Below, in pieces: positions 1 through 8,872 of a stretch of 64,000 nucleotides of DNA. Each line of letters opens with the position of its first letter. Within the stretch, counting starts at the first letter, position 1. Source of the stretch: SHZI01 sp031395645 (GTDB taxonomy: Bacteria; Pseudomonadota; Gammaproteobacteria; Steroidobacterales; GCA-2729495). The DNA is taken from positions 1 to 64,000 of the forward strand of contig JANNJM010000008.1 in assembly GCA_031395645.1 (NCBI GenBank), in the 5' to 3' direction. Position numbers and translations under genes: made by a program. The notes beneath the pieces were generated by a model that did not search any database, had not been told where the DNA came from, and saw only the letters and a list, made by a program, of their open reading frames with translations.

Positions 1-701
1 CCGGTGAGCGCTTCGAGGGCGTGCTGCCCCCGATCGTGCGCGCGCCGACTTTCGCCATTCGCAAGCGCTCGGCTGGGGTCATTCCCCTAAGCCGCTATGT
101 CACCACCGGCGTCCTCACTGAGGCGCAGGCCACGTTCCTCCAGGGTGCCGTCTGGAGCCGCGCCAACATCGTCATCGCCGGCGGCACCTCCACCGGCAAG
201 ACCACGCTCGCCAACGCGCTGCTGCAGGAAGTTGCGGCCACCGGGGACCGGGTCATCGTCCTGGAAGACACCGTCGAGCTGCAGTGTTTGGCGGACGACC
301 ACGTGCCGTTGCGCACCCGCCCCGGGGTCGTCTCCATGGCGGACCTGGTGCGTTCCACCTTGCGCCTGCGACCCGATCGCATCGTGGTGGGGGAGGTGCG
401 CGGTGCCGAGGCGCTTGACCTGCTCAAGTCGTGGGGGACCGGTCATCCGGGCGGCATTGCCACGTTGCACGCGGGCTCCGCGCGCGGCGCCCTGACCCGC
501 CTCGAACAACTCATTCAGGAAACCGTCATCACCGTGCCCCGCGCCCTGATCGCCGAGGCCGTGGATGTCGTGGTGTTTATCGCCGGGCGCGGCCAGCGCC
601 GGCGCGTCGAAGACATCGTTCGGGTCGTTGGGCTCACCCCGGACGGTTATCACCTGGAGCCTATCGAAACACCCCCGGGAGATGCTCATGCTGAAAATTG
701 A
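1..701 (+). CDS. trbB: TrbB conjugation ATPase (VirB11-like), 5' end outside window
   Basis: Secretion ATPase of the P-type T4SS; in the family it forms a hexameric ring at the inner membrane and powers pilus assembly and substrate transfer. The reading frame is open from base 3, and the second copy at 54258 aligns without a gap, so about 100 N-terminal residues lie before the window. Visible motifs are the Walker A GGTSTGKTT and the Walker B region RIVVGEVRGAEA, followed by a conserved ATLHAGSARGAL stretch. The TGA at 699-701 overlaps the trbC start, as expected for a coupled operon. It is almost identical in protein to copy 2 over the shared part. Confidence 0.95.
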   Translation, partial: GERFEGVLPPIVRAPTFAIRKRSAGVIPLSRYVTTGVLTEAQATFLQGAVWSRANIVIAGGTSTGKTTLANALLQEVAATGDRVIVLEDTVELQCLADDHVPLRTRPGVVSMADLVRSTLRLRPDRIVVGEVRGAEALDLLKSWGTGHPGGIATLHAGSARGALTRLEQLIQETVITVPRALIAEAVDVVVFIAGRGQRRRVEDIVRVVGLTPDGYHLEPIETPPGDAHAEN

Positions 702-1020
702 TGGTGGACTGCAGCCGTTCGTGCGGCGGGCGCTGTTCCTGCCCCTGTCGCTTCTGGTCGTCGCCCAAGCCCAGGCGGCCGGCTCCAACATGCCCTGGGA
801 GGCGCCGCTGCAGGCGGTGCTCGACTCCGTCCAGGGGCCGGTGGCCCGAATCATCGCAGTCATGGTCATCATCGTCACGGGATTGACGCTGGCCTTTGGC
901 GACACCAGTGGCGGCTTCCGGCGGCTGATCCAGATTGTCTTCGGCCTGTCGATCGCCTTTGCCGCCTCGACGTTCTTTCTGAGCTTCTTCAGCTTCGCCG
1001 GCGGGGCGCTGGTCGCGTGA
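688..1020 (+). CDS. trbC: TrbC major pilin precursor (VirB2-like)
   Basis: Small pilin of 110 residues. A long hydrophobic leader ends near AQAQAAG, followed by two hydrophobic helices (about residues 45-65 and 78-105), the usual TrbC/VirB2 layout. I chose ATG 688 because GGGAG lies just upstream and it gives the same length as the second copy; ATG 682 is possible. It overlaps the end of trbB by 14 bases and its TGA overlaps the trbD start. The mature region is identical to copy 2, while the leader differs. Confidence 0.9.
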   Translation: MLKIDGGLQPFVRRALFLPLSLLVVAQAQAAGSNMPWEAPLQAVLDSVQGPVARIIAVMVIIVTGLTLAFGDTSGGFRRLIQIVFGLSIAFAASTFFLSFFSFAGGALVA

Positions 1021-1280
1021 CGGACCTAACCGACGGCTTTGAAGTGCCGCTGCACCGCTCACTGACCGAGCCGATCCTGCTCGGCGGGGCGCCCCGGCCG
1101 CTGGCGATTGTCAGCGGCACGCTGGCCGCCGCGGTGGGCATCGGGCTGCAGTTCTGGGTGCTCGGCGCCGTGCTGGCGGTGGTCGGACACACGCTGGCCG
1201 TGTGGGGCGCCAAGACCGACCCGCAGTTTCTGGAGGTGTTCGCCCGGCACCTCAAGTACCCGACGTACCTGGAGGTCTGA
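1017..1280 (+). CDS. trbD: TrbD inner-membrane conjugation protein (VirB3-like)
   Basis: 87 residues starting at GTG 1017, overlapping the trbC stop by four bases. It has a short cytoplasmic N-terminus with the motif VPLHRSLTEPILLGG, then paired hydrophobic segments at about residues 25-60. VirB3/TrbD proteins sit beside the TrbE ATPase in the inner-membrane complex, and trbE follows after three bases. Copy 2 carries a four-residue insertion near the N-terminus (TGSLADG against TDG). Confidence 0.9.
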   Translation: MTDLTDGFEVPLHRSLTEPILLGGAPRPLAIVSGTLAAAVGIGLQFWVLGAVLAVVGHTLAVWGAKTDPQFLEVFARHLKYPTYLEV

Positions 1281-1283
1281 CCG

Positions 1284-3728
1284 GTGTTGTCTTTGACCGA
1301 GTATCGGAAGCGACCGCGAGCCCTGGCCGACTACCTGCCCTGGGCCGGGCTGGTAGCCCCGAGCGTGGTCTTGAACAAGGACGGCGCCTTCCAGCGCACG
1401 GCCCGATTTCGCGGACCGGACCTGGACAGTGCCAGTGAGAGCGAACTGCTGGCCGCCACCGCGCGCCTCAACAACGCCTTGAAGCGCCTTGGCTCCGGCT
1501 GGGCGCTGGGCGTGGAGGCTGCGCGGCGGCCGGCGGCAGCGTACCCGGTGGAGGATTTTCCGGACGCGCTGTCCCTGATGGTGGATGAAGAGCGCCGGTC
1601 CGCCTTCGAGTCGGCGGGCACGCACTTCGAGAGCGCCTACCACCTGACGCTGGTCTGGCTGCCGCCGCCCGAGTCCCGGGCGCGGGCCACCCAGTGGCTG
1701 TTCGAGCAGCCGGCGCGGGCCAGCGTCGATTGGCGCGAGCAGCTGGCCGCCTTCGTGACGGCCACAGACCGGTTGTTGTCGTTGCTGGAGAGTGCGCTGC
1801 CCGAAGTGGAGTGGCTCACCGATGCCGAGACCCTGACGTACCTGCACGCCTGCGTCTCAAGCACTCGTCACCCGGTGGCGGTGCCCGAGGTGCCGTTTCA
1901 TCTAGATGCGCTACTGGCGGACGCGCCGTTGGCCGGGGGCTTGAGCCCGATGCTGGGGAACGCGCACCTGCGGGTGCTGACCGTGCGGGGCTTTCCGGCG
2001 ACCACCTGGCCGGGGTTGCTCGATGACCTCAATCACCTCGGCTTTGCGTACCGCTGGACCACGCGCTTTCTGTGCCTGGACAAGGCGGCCGCCGAGCACG
2101 AACTCACCACGCTCCGCCGCCACTGGTTCAGCAAGCGCAAGGGTTTGGTGGCGATGCTGCGCGAGACGCTGACTCAGGAGGCAAGTCCCCTGGTGGACTC
2201 CGACGCCGACAACCAGGCGGCTGACGCCGACCGGGCGCTCCAGGAATTGGGTAGTGACGCGGTCGCCTACGGCTACGTCACTGCCACGGTGGTCGTGAGC
2301 GATCCAGACCCCGCGGTCGCGGACGAGCAGCGCAAGGCCGTGGAGCGCGTCATCCAGGGCCGTGGCTTTGTCACCGTTCCCGAGTCCTTTAACGCCGTGG
2401 AGGCCTGGCTCTCGTCATTGCCGGGGCAGGTCTACGCCAACGTCCGCCAGCCCCTGATCTCCACCCTCAATCTGGCCCACCTCATGCCCTTCTCCGCGGT
2501 CTGGGCCGGGCCGGAGCGCAACGCCCACCTGAATGGCGCGCCGCTGGTGGTGACCCGCACCGGCGGCGCCACGCCGTTTCGGCTGGTGACCCACGTGGGC
2601 GATGTGGGCCACACCTTGGTGGTGGGCCCCACTGGCGCCGGCAAGTCCGTGCTGCTCGCCATGCTTGCCTTGCAGTTCCGCCGTTACCCCGGGGCACGGC
2701 TCTTTGTCTTCGACAAGGGGGGCTCGGTGCGTGCCACCGTCCTTGGGCTCGGCGGCGAGCACTACGACTTGGGGGCCGAGGGCGCCATCGCCTTTCAGCC
2801 GCTGGCTCGCATTGAAGACTCCACCGAGCGTGCCTGGGCGGCCGAGTGGCTGGCCACGCTGCTGGTCCACGAAGGCGTGGAACTGACCCCCGCCGTCAAG
2901 GACGCAGTGTGGTCGGCCCTCGGCAGTCTCTCGTCCGCCCCGCCGGTGGAGCGCACGCTGACCGGGCTCTCGATCCTGCTGCAGTCCCACGACCTGCGCC
3001 AGGCGCTCCAGCCCTACACGCTGAGCGGCGCGCACGGGCGGCTGCTCGATGCGGATGAAGACCGGCTGGGCGCGTCCGACGTGCAGGCGTTCGAGATGGA
3101 AGCGCTGATGCACGGCAAGAGCGCCGTGTTGCCGGTGCTGACGTACTTATTTCACCGGCTGGAGGCGCGCTTCGACGGCGCGCCGACGCTGCTGATCTTG
3201 GACGAGGCCTGGGTGTTTCTGGACGACCCGGCCTTTGCTGGGCGGATCCGCGAGTGGTTGAAGACGCTCCGCAAGCGCAACGTATCAGTGATCTTCGCCA
3301 CCCAGTCCCTGGCGGACATCGGGCGCTCGTCGATTGCGCCGGCGCTGATCGAGAGCTGCCCGAGCCGAATCTTTCTCCCATCGCCCCAGGCCACCGAGCC
3401 CCAGCTCAAGACGATCTACCAGGGCTTCGGGCTCAACGACCGGCAGATCGGGATCATTGCCCGGGCCACACCCAAGCGCGAGTACTACTACCAGTCGGCC
3501 CTGGGCGCCCGGCTCTTTGATCTGGACCTGGGCCCCATCGCTCTGGCGTTTGCGGGCGCTTCGACGCCCGCCGACCAGCGGGCCATCGACTCTATATATG
3601 CCTCACTCCACACGCCGCCTGCCGCGGCGCAGTTTGCCGCAGCGTGGCTGAGGCACCGGGGCCTGGCCTGGGCCGCGGTACTCGCCGAGAACTTTCCCTC
3701 CATCACATCCACCGGGAGATCCTCATGA
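1284..3728 (+). CDS. trbE: TrbE conjugation ATPase (VirB4-like)
   Basis: 814-residue VirB4-family ATPase, a normal full length. It energises pilus biogenesis at the inner membrane. An N-terminal CagE/TrbE/VirB domain is followed by a P-loop domain with Walker A GPTGAGKSVLL near residue 447 and Walker B LLILDEAWVFLDD near residue 635. Start is GTG 1284. The 3' end overlaps the trbJ start as ATGA. It has the same length as the copy at 55854 with only scattered substitutions, so the two clusters share a recent ancestor. Confidence 0.96.
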   Translation: MLSLTEYRKRPRALADYLPWAGLVAPSVVLNKDGAFQRTARFRGPDLDSASESELLAATARLNNALKRLGSGWALGVEAARRPAAAYPVEDFPDALSLMVDEERRSAFESAGTHFESAYHLTLVWLPPPESRARATQWLFEQPARASVDWREQLAAFVTATDRLLSLLESALPEVEWLTDAETLTYLHACVSSTRHPVAVPEVPFHLDALLADAPLAGGLSPMLGNAHLRVLTVRGFPATTWPGLLDDLNHLGFAYRWTTRFLCLDKAAAEHELTTLRRHWFSKRKGLVAMLRETLTQEASPLVDSDADNQAADADRALQELGSDAVAYGYVTATVVVSDPDPAVADEQRKAVERVIQGRGFVTVPESFNAVEAWLSSLPGQVYANVRQPLISTLNLAHLMPFSAVWAGPERNAHLNGAPLVVTRTGGATPFRLVTHVGDVGHTLVVGPTGAGKSVLLAMLALQFRRYPGARLFVFDKGGSVRATVLGLGGEHYDLGAEGAIAFQPLARIEDSTERAWAAEWLATLLVHEGVELTPAVKDAVWSALGSLSSAPPVERTLTGLSILLQSHDLRQALQPYTLSGAHGRLLDADEDRLGASDVQAFEMEALMHGKSAVLPVLTYLFHRLEARFDGAPTLLILDEAWVFLDDPAFAGRIREWLKTLRKRNVSVIFATQSLADIGRSSIAPALIESCPSRIFLPSPQATEPQLKTIYQGFGLNDRQIGIIARATPKREYYYQSALGARLFDLDLGPIALAFAGASTPADQRAIDSIYASLHTPPAAAQFAAAWLRHRGLAWAAVLAENFPSITSTGRSS

Positions 3729-4453
3729 ACGCCATCAAAAATGCCGTTGCCCTCATGGTTCTGTTCAGCGTGACGACCGGACCGGCTCACGCCTTTCCCG
3801 TCTTCGACGCTTCGAACTTCACGCAGAACCTGTTGACCGCGACTCGCACCTTGCAACAGGTGAACAACCAGATCCATCAGCTGCAGAACGAGGCCCTGAT
3901 GCTGCAGAACCAGGCGCGCAACCTCCGCTCGCTGGATTTCAATGCACTGAATGACTTGCGGGTGGCGCTGGCCGCCACCGACCGGCTCATCGCCGAAGCG
4001 CGGGGTCTGGCGTTCCAGGTCACGCAGGTGGAAACGCAGTTTGCCACCCTCTATCCCGACACCTACGCCCGCACGGTCACGGGTTCGCAGTTGCTCACCG
4101 ATGCTCGCGAGCACTGGCGCAATTCCCTGGAAGCCCTGCGCACCGCCGTGCGGGTTCAGGCCCAGGTGCAGGAAAACTTCAGGACCGACGAGTCAGTGCT
4201 CGGGGATCTGGTCACGCGCAGTCAGGGCGCGGCCGGCGCCCTGGAGGCCACCCAAGCCGGCAATCAGCTCCTGGCGCTCTCGATCCGCCAGCAGCTCCAG
4301 GCCCAGCAGCTCGCCATCAGCGAGGGGCGGGCGGCGGCGACGGAAGCGGCACGGACGGTGGCCGCGGCCGAGCGGGCCCGGGCCGTGCGCGTGAAGTTTC
4401 TGGGTGACGGCACGCGTTACACGCCAGCCGCCGTCGAGATGTTCGCGCCGTAG
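3725..4453 (+). CDS. trbJ: TrbJ conjugation protein (VirB5-like, minor pilus component)
   Basis: 242 residues from ATG 3725, with GGGAG eight bases upstream. A Sec signal peptide of about 23 residues ends at AHA. The mature protein is strongly helical and rich in Gln, Asn and Leu, with coiled-coil character (residues about 40-70 and 130-220). VirB5/TrbJ proteins are periplasmic or pilus-tip components thought to contact recipients. Compared with the copy at 58295, the first roughly 130 residues diverge clearly while the last 110 are nearly identical, so this gene is a mosaic. No trbK-type entry-exclusion gene lies between trbJ and trbL. Confidence 0.9.
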   Translation: MNAIKNAVALMVLFSVTTGPAHAFPVFDASNFTQNLLTATRTLQQVNNQIHQLQNEALMLQNQARNLRSLDFNALNDLRVALAATDRLIAEARGLAFQVTQVETQFATLYPDTYARTVTGSQLLTDAREHWRNSLEALRTAVRVQAQVQENFRTDESVLGDLVTRSQGAAGALEATQAGNQLLALSIRQQLQAQQLAISEGRAAATEAARTVAAAERARAVRVKFLGDGTRYTPAAVEMFAP

Positions 4454-4488
4454 CCCTTTACTGACCCGCACTCACACGGTTCTGATCC

Positions 4489-5691
4489 ATGGACAACCTC
4501 GGCGTCATCGACCGCTTCCTGGCGATCTTCACCCAGTACATCGACTCCGGGTTTGGCCTGCTGGGCGGGGAGGTGGCCTGGCTGACCGGCATCCTGGTGG
4601 CCTTGGACGTGACGCTCGCCGGCCTGTTCTGGGCGATGGGGGGTACCGATGACGTCATCGCGAAGCTGCTGAAGAAGATTCTCTACGTCGGGGCCTTCGC
4701 TTTCATTCTCAATAACTTCAACCAGCTGTCCGGCATCCTTTTTCACTCCTTTGCCGGACTCGGGCTCACCGCGACCGGGTCTGCGCTGACGGAAGCGGAG
4801 CTGCTGCAGCCGGGGCGCCTCGCCGCGGTGGGTGTCGAGGCGGGTCGGCCGTTGCTCGCCCAGATCGGGACTCTCGCCGGTTTCCCGGAGGTGTTCCTGA
4901 ACATCGACAGCATCGCCGTTCTGTTCCTCGCCTGGCTGGTGGTGATCGTCAGTTTCTTTGTTCTGGCGGTGCAGCTGTTCGTGACGCTCATCGAGTTTAA
5001 GTTGACGACGCTCGCAGGCTTCATTCTGGTGCCCTTTGCCCTGTGGAACCGGACGGCGTTTCTGGCCGAGCGGGTGCTCGGCAACGTGGTGGCCTCCGGG
5101 ATCAAGGTGCTCGTGCTGGCGGTGATTGTTGGCATCGGCAGTGGGATCTTTGGTGAGTTCACGGCGCCCGCCGGCGCCGACCCGAGCCTCGACGTGGCGC
5201 TGGCCACCATGCTCGGCGCCCTGGCCCTGTTCGGGCTCGGCATCTACGGTCCGGGCATCGCTGCTGGCCTCGTGTCGGGTTCCCCGCAACTGGGCGCCGG
5301 TGCGGCGGCCGGCACGGCGCTGGCGGCCACGGGCCTCGCGGTGGCGGGTGGGGCGGCCGTGGCGGGTGGTGCGCGTCTCGCCGCCAGTGGCGGGAGTGCT
5401 GGCCTCCAGGCCGCCAGCGGGCTGAAAGCGCGCGCGGCCAACGCCGTGGCGGCTATGACCGGCGGTGGCCGCGCGGCACCGACGTCTGGCGCCGGCAGCG
5501 CACTGGCCGGCGCGTCGAGTGCAAACACTGGCGGCCCATCAGCCGCTGCCAGCAGCACTGCGCCGGGCTGGGCGCGGCAGTTTGCGTCCCGCCAGACCAT
5601 GACTCACGGAATTGCGACCGCCGCCCACACGGTGCGCGGCGCGGACGCCGGCGGTGCCGGTGCCAACCCTTCACTACGCCAGGAGGACTGA
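4489..5691 (+). CDS. trbL: TrbL polytopic conjugation protein (VirB6-like)
   Basis: 400 residues from ATG 4489. The N-terminal 270 residues contain about six hydrophobic helices, including one around FLAWLVVIVSFFVLAVQLF. The last 130 residues are a low-complexity Ala/Gly/Ser tail, typical of TrbL. VirB6-like proteins form part of the inner-membrane channel that substrates cross. The membrane part is nearly identical to the copy at 59062, and the tail is where most differences fall. Confidence 0.93.
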   Translation: MDNLGVIDRFLAIFTQYIDSGFGLLGGEVAWLTGILVALDVTLAGLFWAMGGTDDVIAKLLKKILYVGAFAFILNNFNQLSGILFHSFAGLGLTATGSALTEAELLQPGRLAAVGVEAGRPLLAQIGTLAGFPEVFLNIDSIAVLFLAWLVVIVSFFVLAVQLFVTLIEFKLTTLAGFILVPFALWNRTAFLAERVLGNVVASGIKVLVLAVIVGIGSGIFGEFTAPAGADPSLDVALATMLGALALFGLGIYGPGIAAGLVSGSPQLGAGAAAGTALAATGLAVAGGAAVAGGARLAASGGSAGLQAASGLKARAANAVAAMTGGGRAAPTSGAGSALAGASSANTGGPSAAASSTAPGWARQFASRQTMTHGIATAAHTVRGADAGGAGANPSLRQED

Positions 5692-5694
5692 ACC

Positions 5695-6387
5695 GTGCGC
5701 TTTCGACGACCCAGTGTTCGTTACTCAACCACGCCGCCACCGGCGACGCCCTATCAGTCTGCTCAGCAGCTCTGGGACGAGCGCATCGGCGGCGCCCGCG
5801 TCCAGGCGCTGAACTGGCGGCGGATGGCCTTCGGCTGTCTGATCCTCTCGGGATTCATCGCGGGCGGGCTGCTGGCCCAGCTCGGCCGCTCGACCATCAC
5901 GCCCTACGTGGTGGAGGTGGACCGGCTGGGTGCGGTGCGGGCCGTGGGCCCTGCCACCGAGACCTACCGGCCCAGTGAGGCGCAGCTCGCCTACCACCTG
6001 GAGCAGTTCATTCGCCGGGTGCGGTCCCGGTCCATCGATCCGATCGTGCTCCGGGACAACTGGCTGGCCGCCTATGACACGGTCACGGATCGGGGCGCGG
6101 CCACGCTCAACGATTACGCCCGGACCAACGACCCCTTCGCCAGGGTCGGACAGACGTCCGTAGCCGTCGAAGTCACCAGTGTGGTCCGGGCCTCGGAGAA
6201 CTCGTTTCAGGTGCGGTGGATCGAGCGCGCCTACGCCAACGGGGCGCTGGCCACCACCGAACGCTGGACAGCCATTCTCACCGTGTTGCTGAACCCACCG
6301 CGCGACGAGCAGCGGCTGCGCAAAAACCCCTTAGGAATCTATGTCGATGGTTTGAACTGGAGCCGGGAGCTGAACGCGACCGGTTGA
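5695..6387 (+). CDS. trbF: TrbF conjugation protein (VirB8-like)
   Basis: 230 residues from GTG 5695, three bases after trbL with AGGAGG upstream. A short cytoplasmic N-terminus and one transmembrane helix (about residues 43-63) precede a periplasmic VirB8 domain. The domain ends in the conserved stretch NPLGIYVDGLNWSREL. VirB8/TrbF is the assembly scaffold linking inner- and outer-membrane parts of the T4SS. Close to identical to the copy at 60274. Confidence 0.94.
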   Translation: MRFRRPSVRYSTTPPPATPYQSAQQLWDERIGGARVQALNWRRMAFGCLILSGFIAGGLLAQLGRSTITPYVVEVDRLGAVRAVGPATETYRPSEAQLAYHLEQFIRRVRSRSIDPIVLRDNWLAAYDTVTDRGAATLNDYARTNDPFARVGQTSVAVEVTSVVRASENSFQVRWIERAYANGALATTERWTAILTVLLNPPRDEQRLRKNPLGIYVDGLNWSRELNATG

Positions 6388-6393
6388 AGGAGT

Positions 6394-7353
6394 ATGTCTG
6401 TGCGAAATCTATTGGTGTTGCTGTCCCTGTCCGGTGCCCTGGTCGCGTGTGCGACGCCTCCCCCGTTGGAAGCGCCGCCCGACGAGCTGGTACTGGCCGC
6501 GCGGCTCCCGGAACCGCCGAAGCCGGTGGAAGTGGTGGAGGTCCCGAAGCTGCTACCACTGCCCGGCCAGCTCAAACCAAAACCGGCCGAACCCGGTGCT
6601 GTCGATCCGCGCGGCGCGGTGGGCGTGGCCCACGAGGCGGCCCGAGTCGAGCCGACCCTCGACAACTACGTCAACGCCACGCAGCTGTGGCCTTACAGCC
6701 CGGATGCCTTGTACCAGGTCTACACCAGCCCCGAGCGGGTGACGGACATCGCGCTCGAGGCCGGCGAGGCCTTGATCTCCGTGTCTGCTGGCGACACGGT
6801 CCGGTGGGTCATTGGCGACACTACCAGTGGCTCGGGTGCCGAGGAGCGGGTCCACGTGCTCGTCAAACCCGTTCGCCCGGATCTGACCACCAACTTGGTC
6901 ATTCACACCAATCGCCGCAGCTATCACCTGGAGCTGACCGCCACCCCGGACACCTGGATAGCTGCAGTGGCCTGGCGCTACCCGCTGGACCGACTGGCGA
7001 TGCTCAAGACCAACACGGCCAACGCGGAGGCCGTGGCACCCGTCGCCACCGGCGTGGCGCTGGAGCGGCTGAACTTTCGCTACAGCATCAGCGGCGACAG
7101 CCCGGCCTGGCGGCCCCTGAGGGCCTTTGATGACGGGGAGAAGGTCTACATCCAGTTCCCGGCCGGGGTCAGCGATCTGCCGCCGCTCTTCACGGTCGGC
7201 CCGAAAGGCCAGGTCGAGCTGGTGAACTACCGCAGCCGGCCCCCGTACTACCTGGTGGACCGGCTGTTCGAGGCGGCGGAGTTGCGGCTCGGCGCGGATT
7301 CCCAGCAGGCGGTGCGGATCAGCCGCCTGCCGGCCGCGGAGCGCCGGCGATGA
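6394..7353 (+). CDS. trbG: TrbG outer-membrane complex protein (VirB9-like)
   Basis: 319 residues from ATG 6394 with GAAGGAG upstream. The N-terminus has a signal peptide with lipobox-like LVAC (Cys19), suggesting a lipid-anchored protein. A Pro-rich linker leads to the VirB9/CagX domain (about residues 85-300). TrbG forms the outer-membrane core complex with TrbI. Stop overlaps the trbI start as ATGA. Copy 2 starts at GTG and is two residues shorter at the N-terminus but otherwise matches closely. Confidence 0.94.
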   Translation: MSVRNLLVLLSLSGALVACATPPPLEAPPDELVLAARLPEPPKPVEVVEVPKLLPLPGQLKPKPAEPGAVDPRGAVGVAHEAARVEPTLDNYVNATQLWPYSPDALYQVYTSPERVTDIALEAGEALISVSAGDTVRWVIGDTTSGSGAEERVHVLVKPVRPDLTTNLVIHTNRRSYHLELTATPDTWIAAVAWRYPLDRLAMLKTNTANAEAVAPVATGVALERLNFRYSISGDSPAWRPLRAFDDGEKVYIQFPAGVSDLPPLFTVGPKGQVELVNYRSRPPYYLVDRLFEAAELRLGADSQQAVRISRLPAAERRR

Positions 7354-8651
7354 GCGAGCCCAGTCCGGGGGCGCGCCAGCCGAGCGAACCGGCGCTGAAT
7401 TCGGGGGGCGATCAGGCTAAGGAGCCGGCCGACCACCTCGCCTTGCGCGCGCCGCCGCGACCGGTGGTGCGCTTGAATCGCCGCAATTTGATGATTGCGA
7501 CGGGCCTCGTGGGTCTCGGGGTTTTCGGCGCGACATGGTGGGCGCTGCGGCCGCAAACGCCGCGAGCCGTGGAGGCCGCCGCGGCCCCGCGAGCGGAGCG
7601 GGTTCCGCGGCCGGAGGGCTTAAGCGCTCTGCCGCGGGACTATGGAAGTCTCCCCAAAATCCCGGTGCTCGGCGCGCCGGTCGGCGAACTCGGTCGGCCG
7701 GTGGTGCGGGCAGAGGAGGAGGCCGGCTTTGATCGGGCCACCGCCGGGGACTCTTACTTTCCGGATCCGGCGGAGGACGCGGCCCGCTCGGGACGTCTGC
7801 AACAGCACGACGAAGAAGTGGCGGCGGCCAAGGCTCAGGTGTTTTTTCCATTGGCCCAACGGCGCGCCGTGAACCCCAGTGAGGGGACCGCGGCCCGCCA
7901 GGCGGATGCACCCTTGGAGGTGAGCGGGCTTAATCGTCCGCCATCAGAAGGCGATGTCGGGTCGCCCGGGAACGGCCAGTCCGCCAAGCAGGCGTTCCTG
8001 GACAAGGCCGTGGACCCTTCCATCTACGCGACCGGCACGCTGCAGGTGCCGCGTTCGCCCTACGAGGTCATGGCGGGCACGGTCATCCCCGCGGCGTTGC
8101 TGACGGGGATTAACTCGGACCTGCCCGGCCAGATCATTGCCACGGTGACCGGCAACGTGTTCGACACGGTCAGCGGCGATCACCTGCTGATTCCACAGGG
8201 ATCAAGGCTGCTCGGCCAGTACGACAGCCAGGTGGCCGGGGGCCAGCGGCGCGTGCTACTGGTCTGGACCCGTCTACTCCTTCCGGACGGCTCGTCGCTG
8301 GTCCTGGACCGACTGCCTGGCGTGGACCTCGCCGGCTACGCCGGACTGGAAGACGGGGTTGACCAGCACTGGAAACAGATCTTTACCGGGGCGGTCCTCG
8401 CCACACTGATTGGCATCAACACCGAGCTGGCCACCCCGAATCGGTCGGGCGACTCGGGTTCAATCATCATCGCTACGCGCGATAGCGCCCAGGACACGAT
8501 CAACCAGATCGGCCAGCAGCTCACGCGCCGCAATCTGAATCAGCAGCCGACGCTGACTATTCGCCCGGGATATCCAGTGCGGGTGATCGTCAATCGGGAT
8601 CTGGTGCTGCGGCCCTACGCGCCGACTCGAGCGGCGGAGGCGTCACTGTGA
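7350..8651 (+). CDS. trbI: TrbI core-complex protein (VirB10-like)
   Basis: 433 residues. A cytoplasmic N-terminus, one transmembrane helix at about residues 47-66, a variable linker, then the conserved VirB10/TrbI beta-barrel domain (about 220-420). VirB10 proteins span both membranes and gate the T4SS channel. The gene overlaps trbG upstream and the DUF2274 gene downstream by four bases each. The C-terminus ends TRAAEASL, unlike copy 2, which has a repetitive Ala-Ser tail here. Confidence 0.95.
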   Translation: MSEPSPGARQPSEPALNSGGDQAKEPADHLALRAPPRPVVRLNRRNLMIATGLVGLGVFGATWWALRPQTPRAVEAAAAPRAERVPRPEGLSALPRDYGSLPKIPVLGAPVGELGRPVVRAEEEAGFDRATAGDSYFPDPAEDAARSGRLQQHDEEVAAAKAQVFFPLAQRRAVNPSEGTAARQADAPLEVSGLNRPPSEGDVGSPGNGQSAKQAFLDKAVDPSIYATGTLQVPRSPYEVMAGTVIPAALLTGINSDLPGQIIATVTGNVFDTVSGDHLLIPQGSRLLGQYDSQVAGGQRRVLLVWTRLLLPDGSSLVLDRLPGVDLAGYAGLEDGVDQHWKQIFTGAVLATLIGINTELATPNRSGDSGSIIIATRDSAQDTINQIGQQLTRRNLNQQPTLTIRPGYPVRVIVNRDLVLRPYAPTRAAEASL

Positions 8652-8872
8652 AGCTGCGTCTGGGACCGCTGCCGGCGGCCAAGCCGGTGCGCCTCACCGT
8701 GGCGGTCTCCGTGGAACTTAAGGAGGCGCTGGACGACTACGCCCGGCTGCACGCCGACATGCACGGCCAGGCGGTCACGCCGGAAACCCTCATTCCGGTG
8801 ATGCTGCAGAACTTCATGGTGAATGATCGGGGTTTTCAGCAGGCCCGTCGGGAACGGAAGGCAGGGGACTGA
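8648..8872 (+). CDS. DUF2274 small protein, end of trb operon
   Basis: 74 residues from GTG 8648, coupled to trbI by a four-base overlap. The sequence matches the DUF2274 family, commonly the last gene of Tn4371-type trb operons, and includes LRLGPLP near the start and EALDDYARLHA in the middle. The function is unknown; the basic, helical character allows a ribbon-helix-helix-like regulator, but that is a guess. Its 3' end overlaps the convergent LysR gene by 59 bases. Confidence 0.85.
   Translation: MKLRLGPLPAAKPVRLTVAVSVELKEALDDYARLHADMHGQAVTPETLIPVMLQNFMVNDRGFQQARRERKAGD

Noticed and set aside
4417..5289. 290-codon minus-strand frame across trbJ/trbL, repeated at 58990-59862
   Set aside because: Conserved between both clusters only because the sense genes are conserved; composition is not protein-like.
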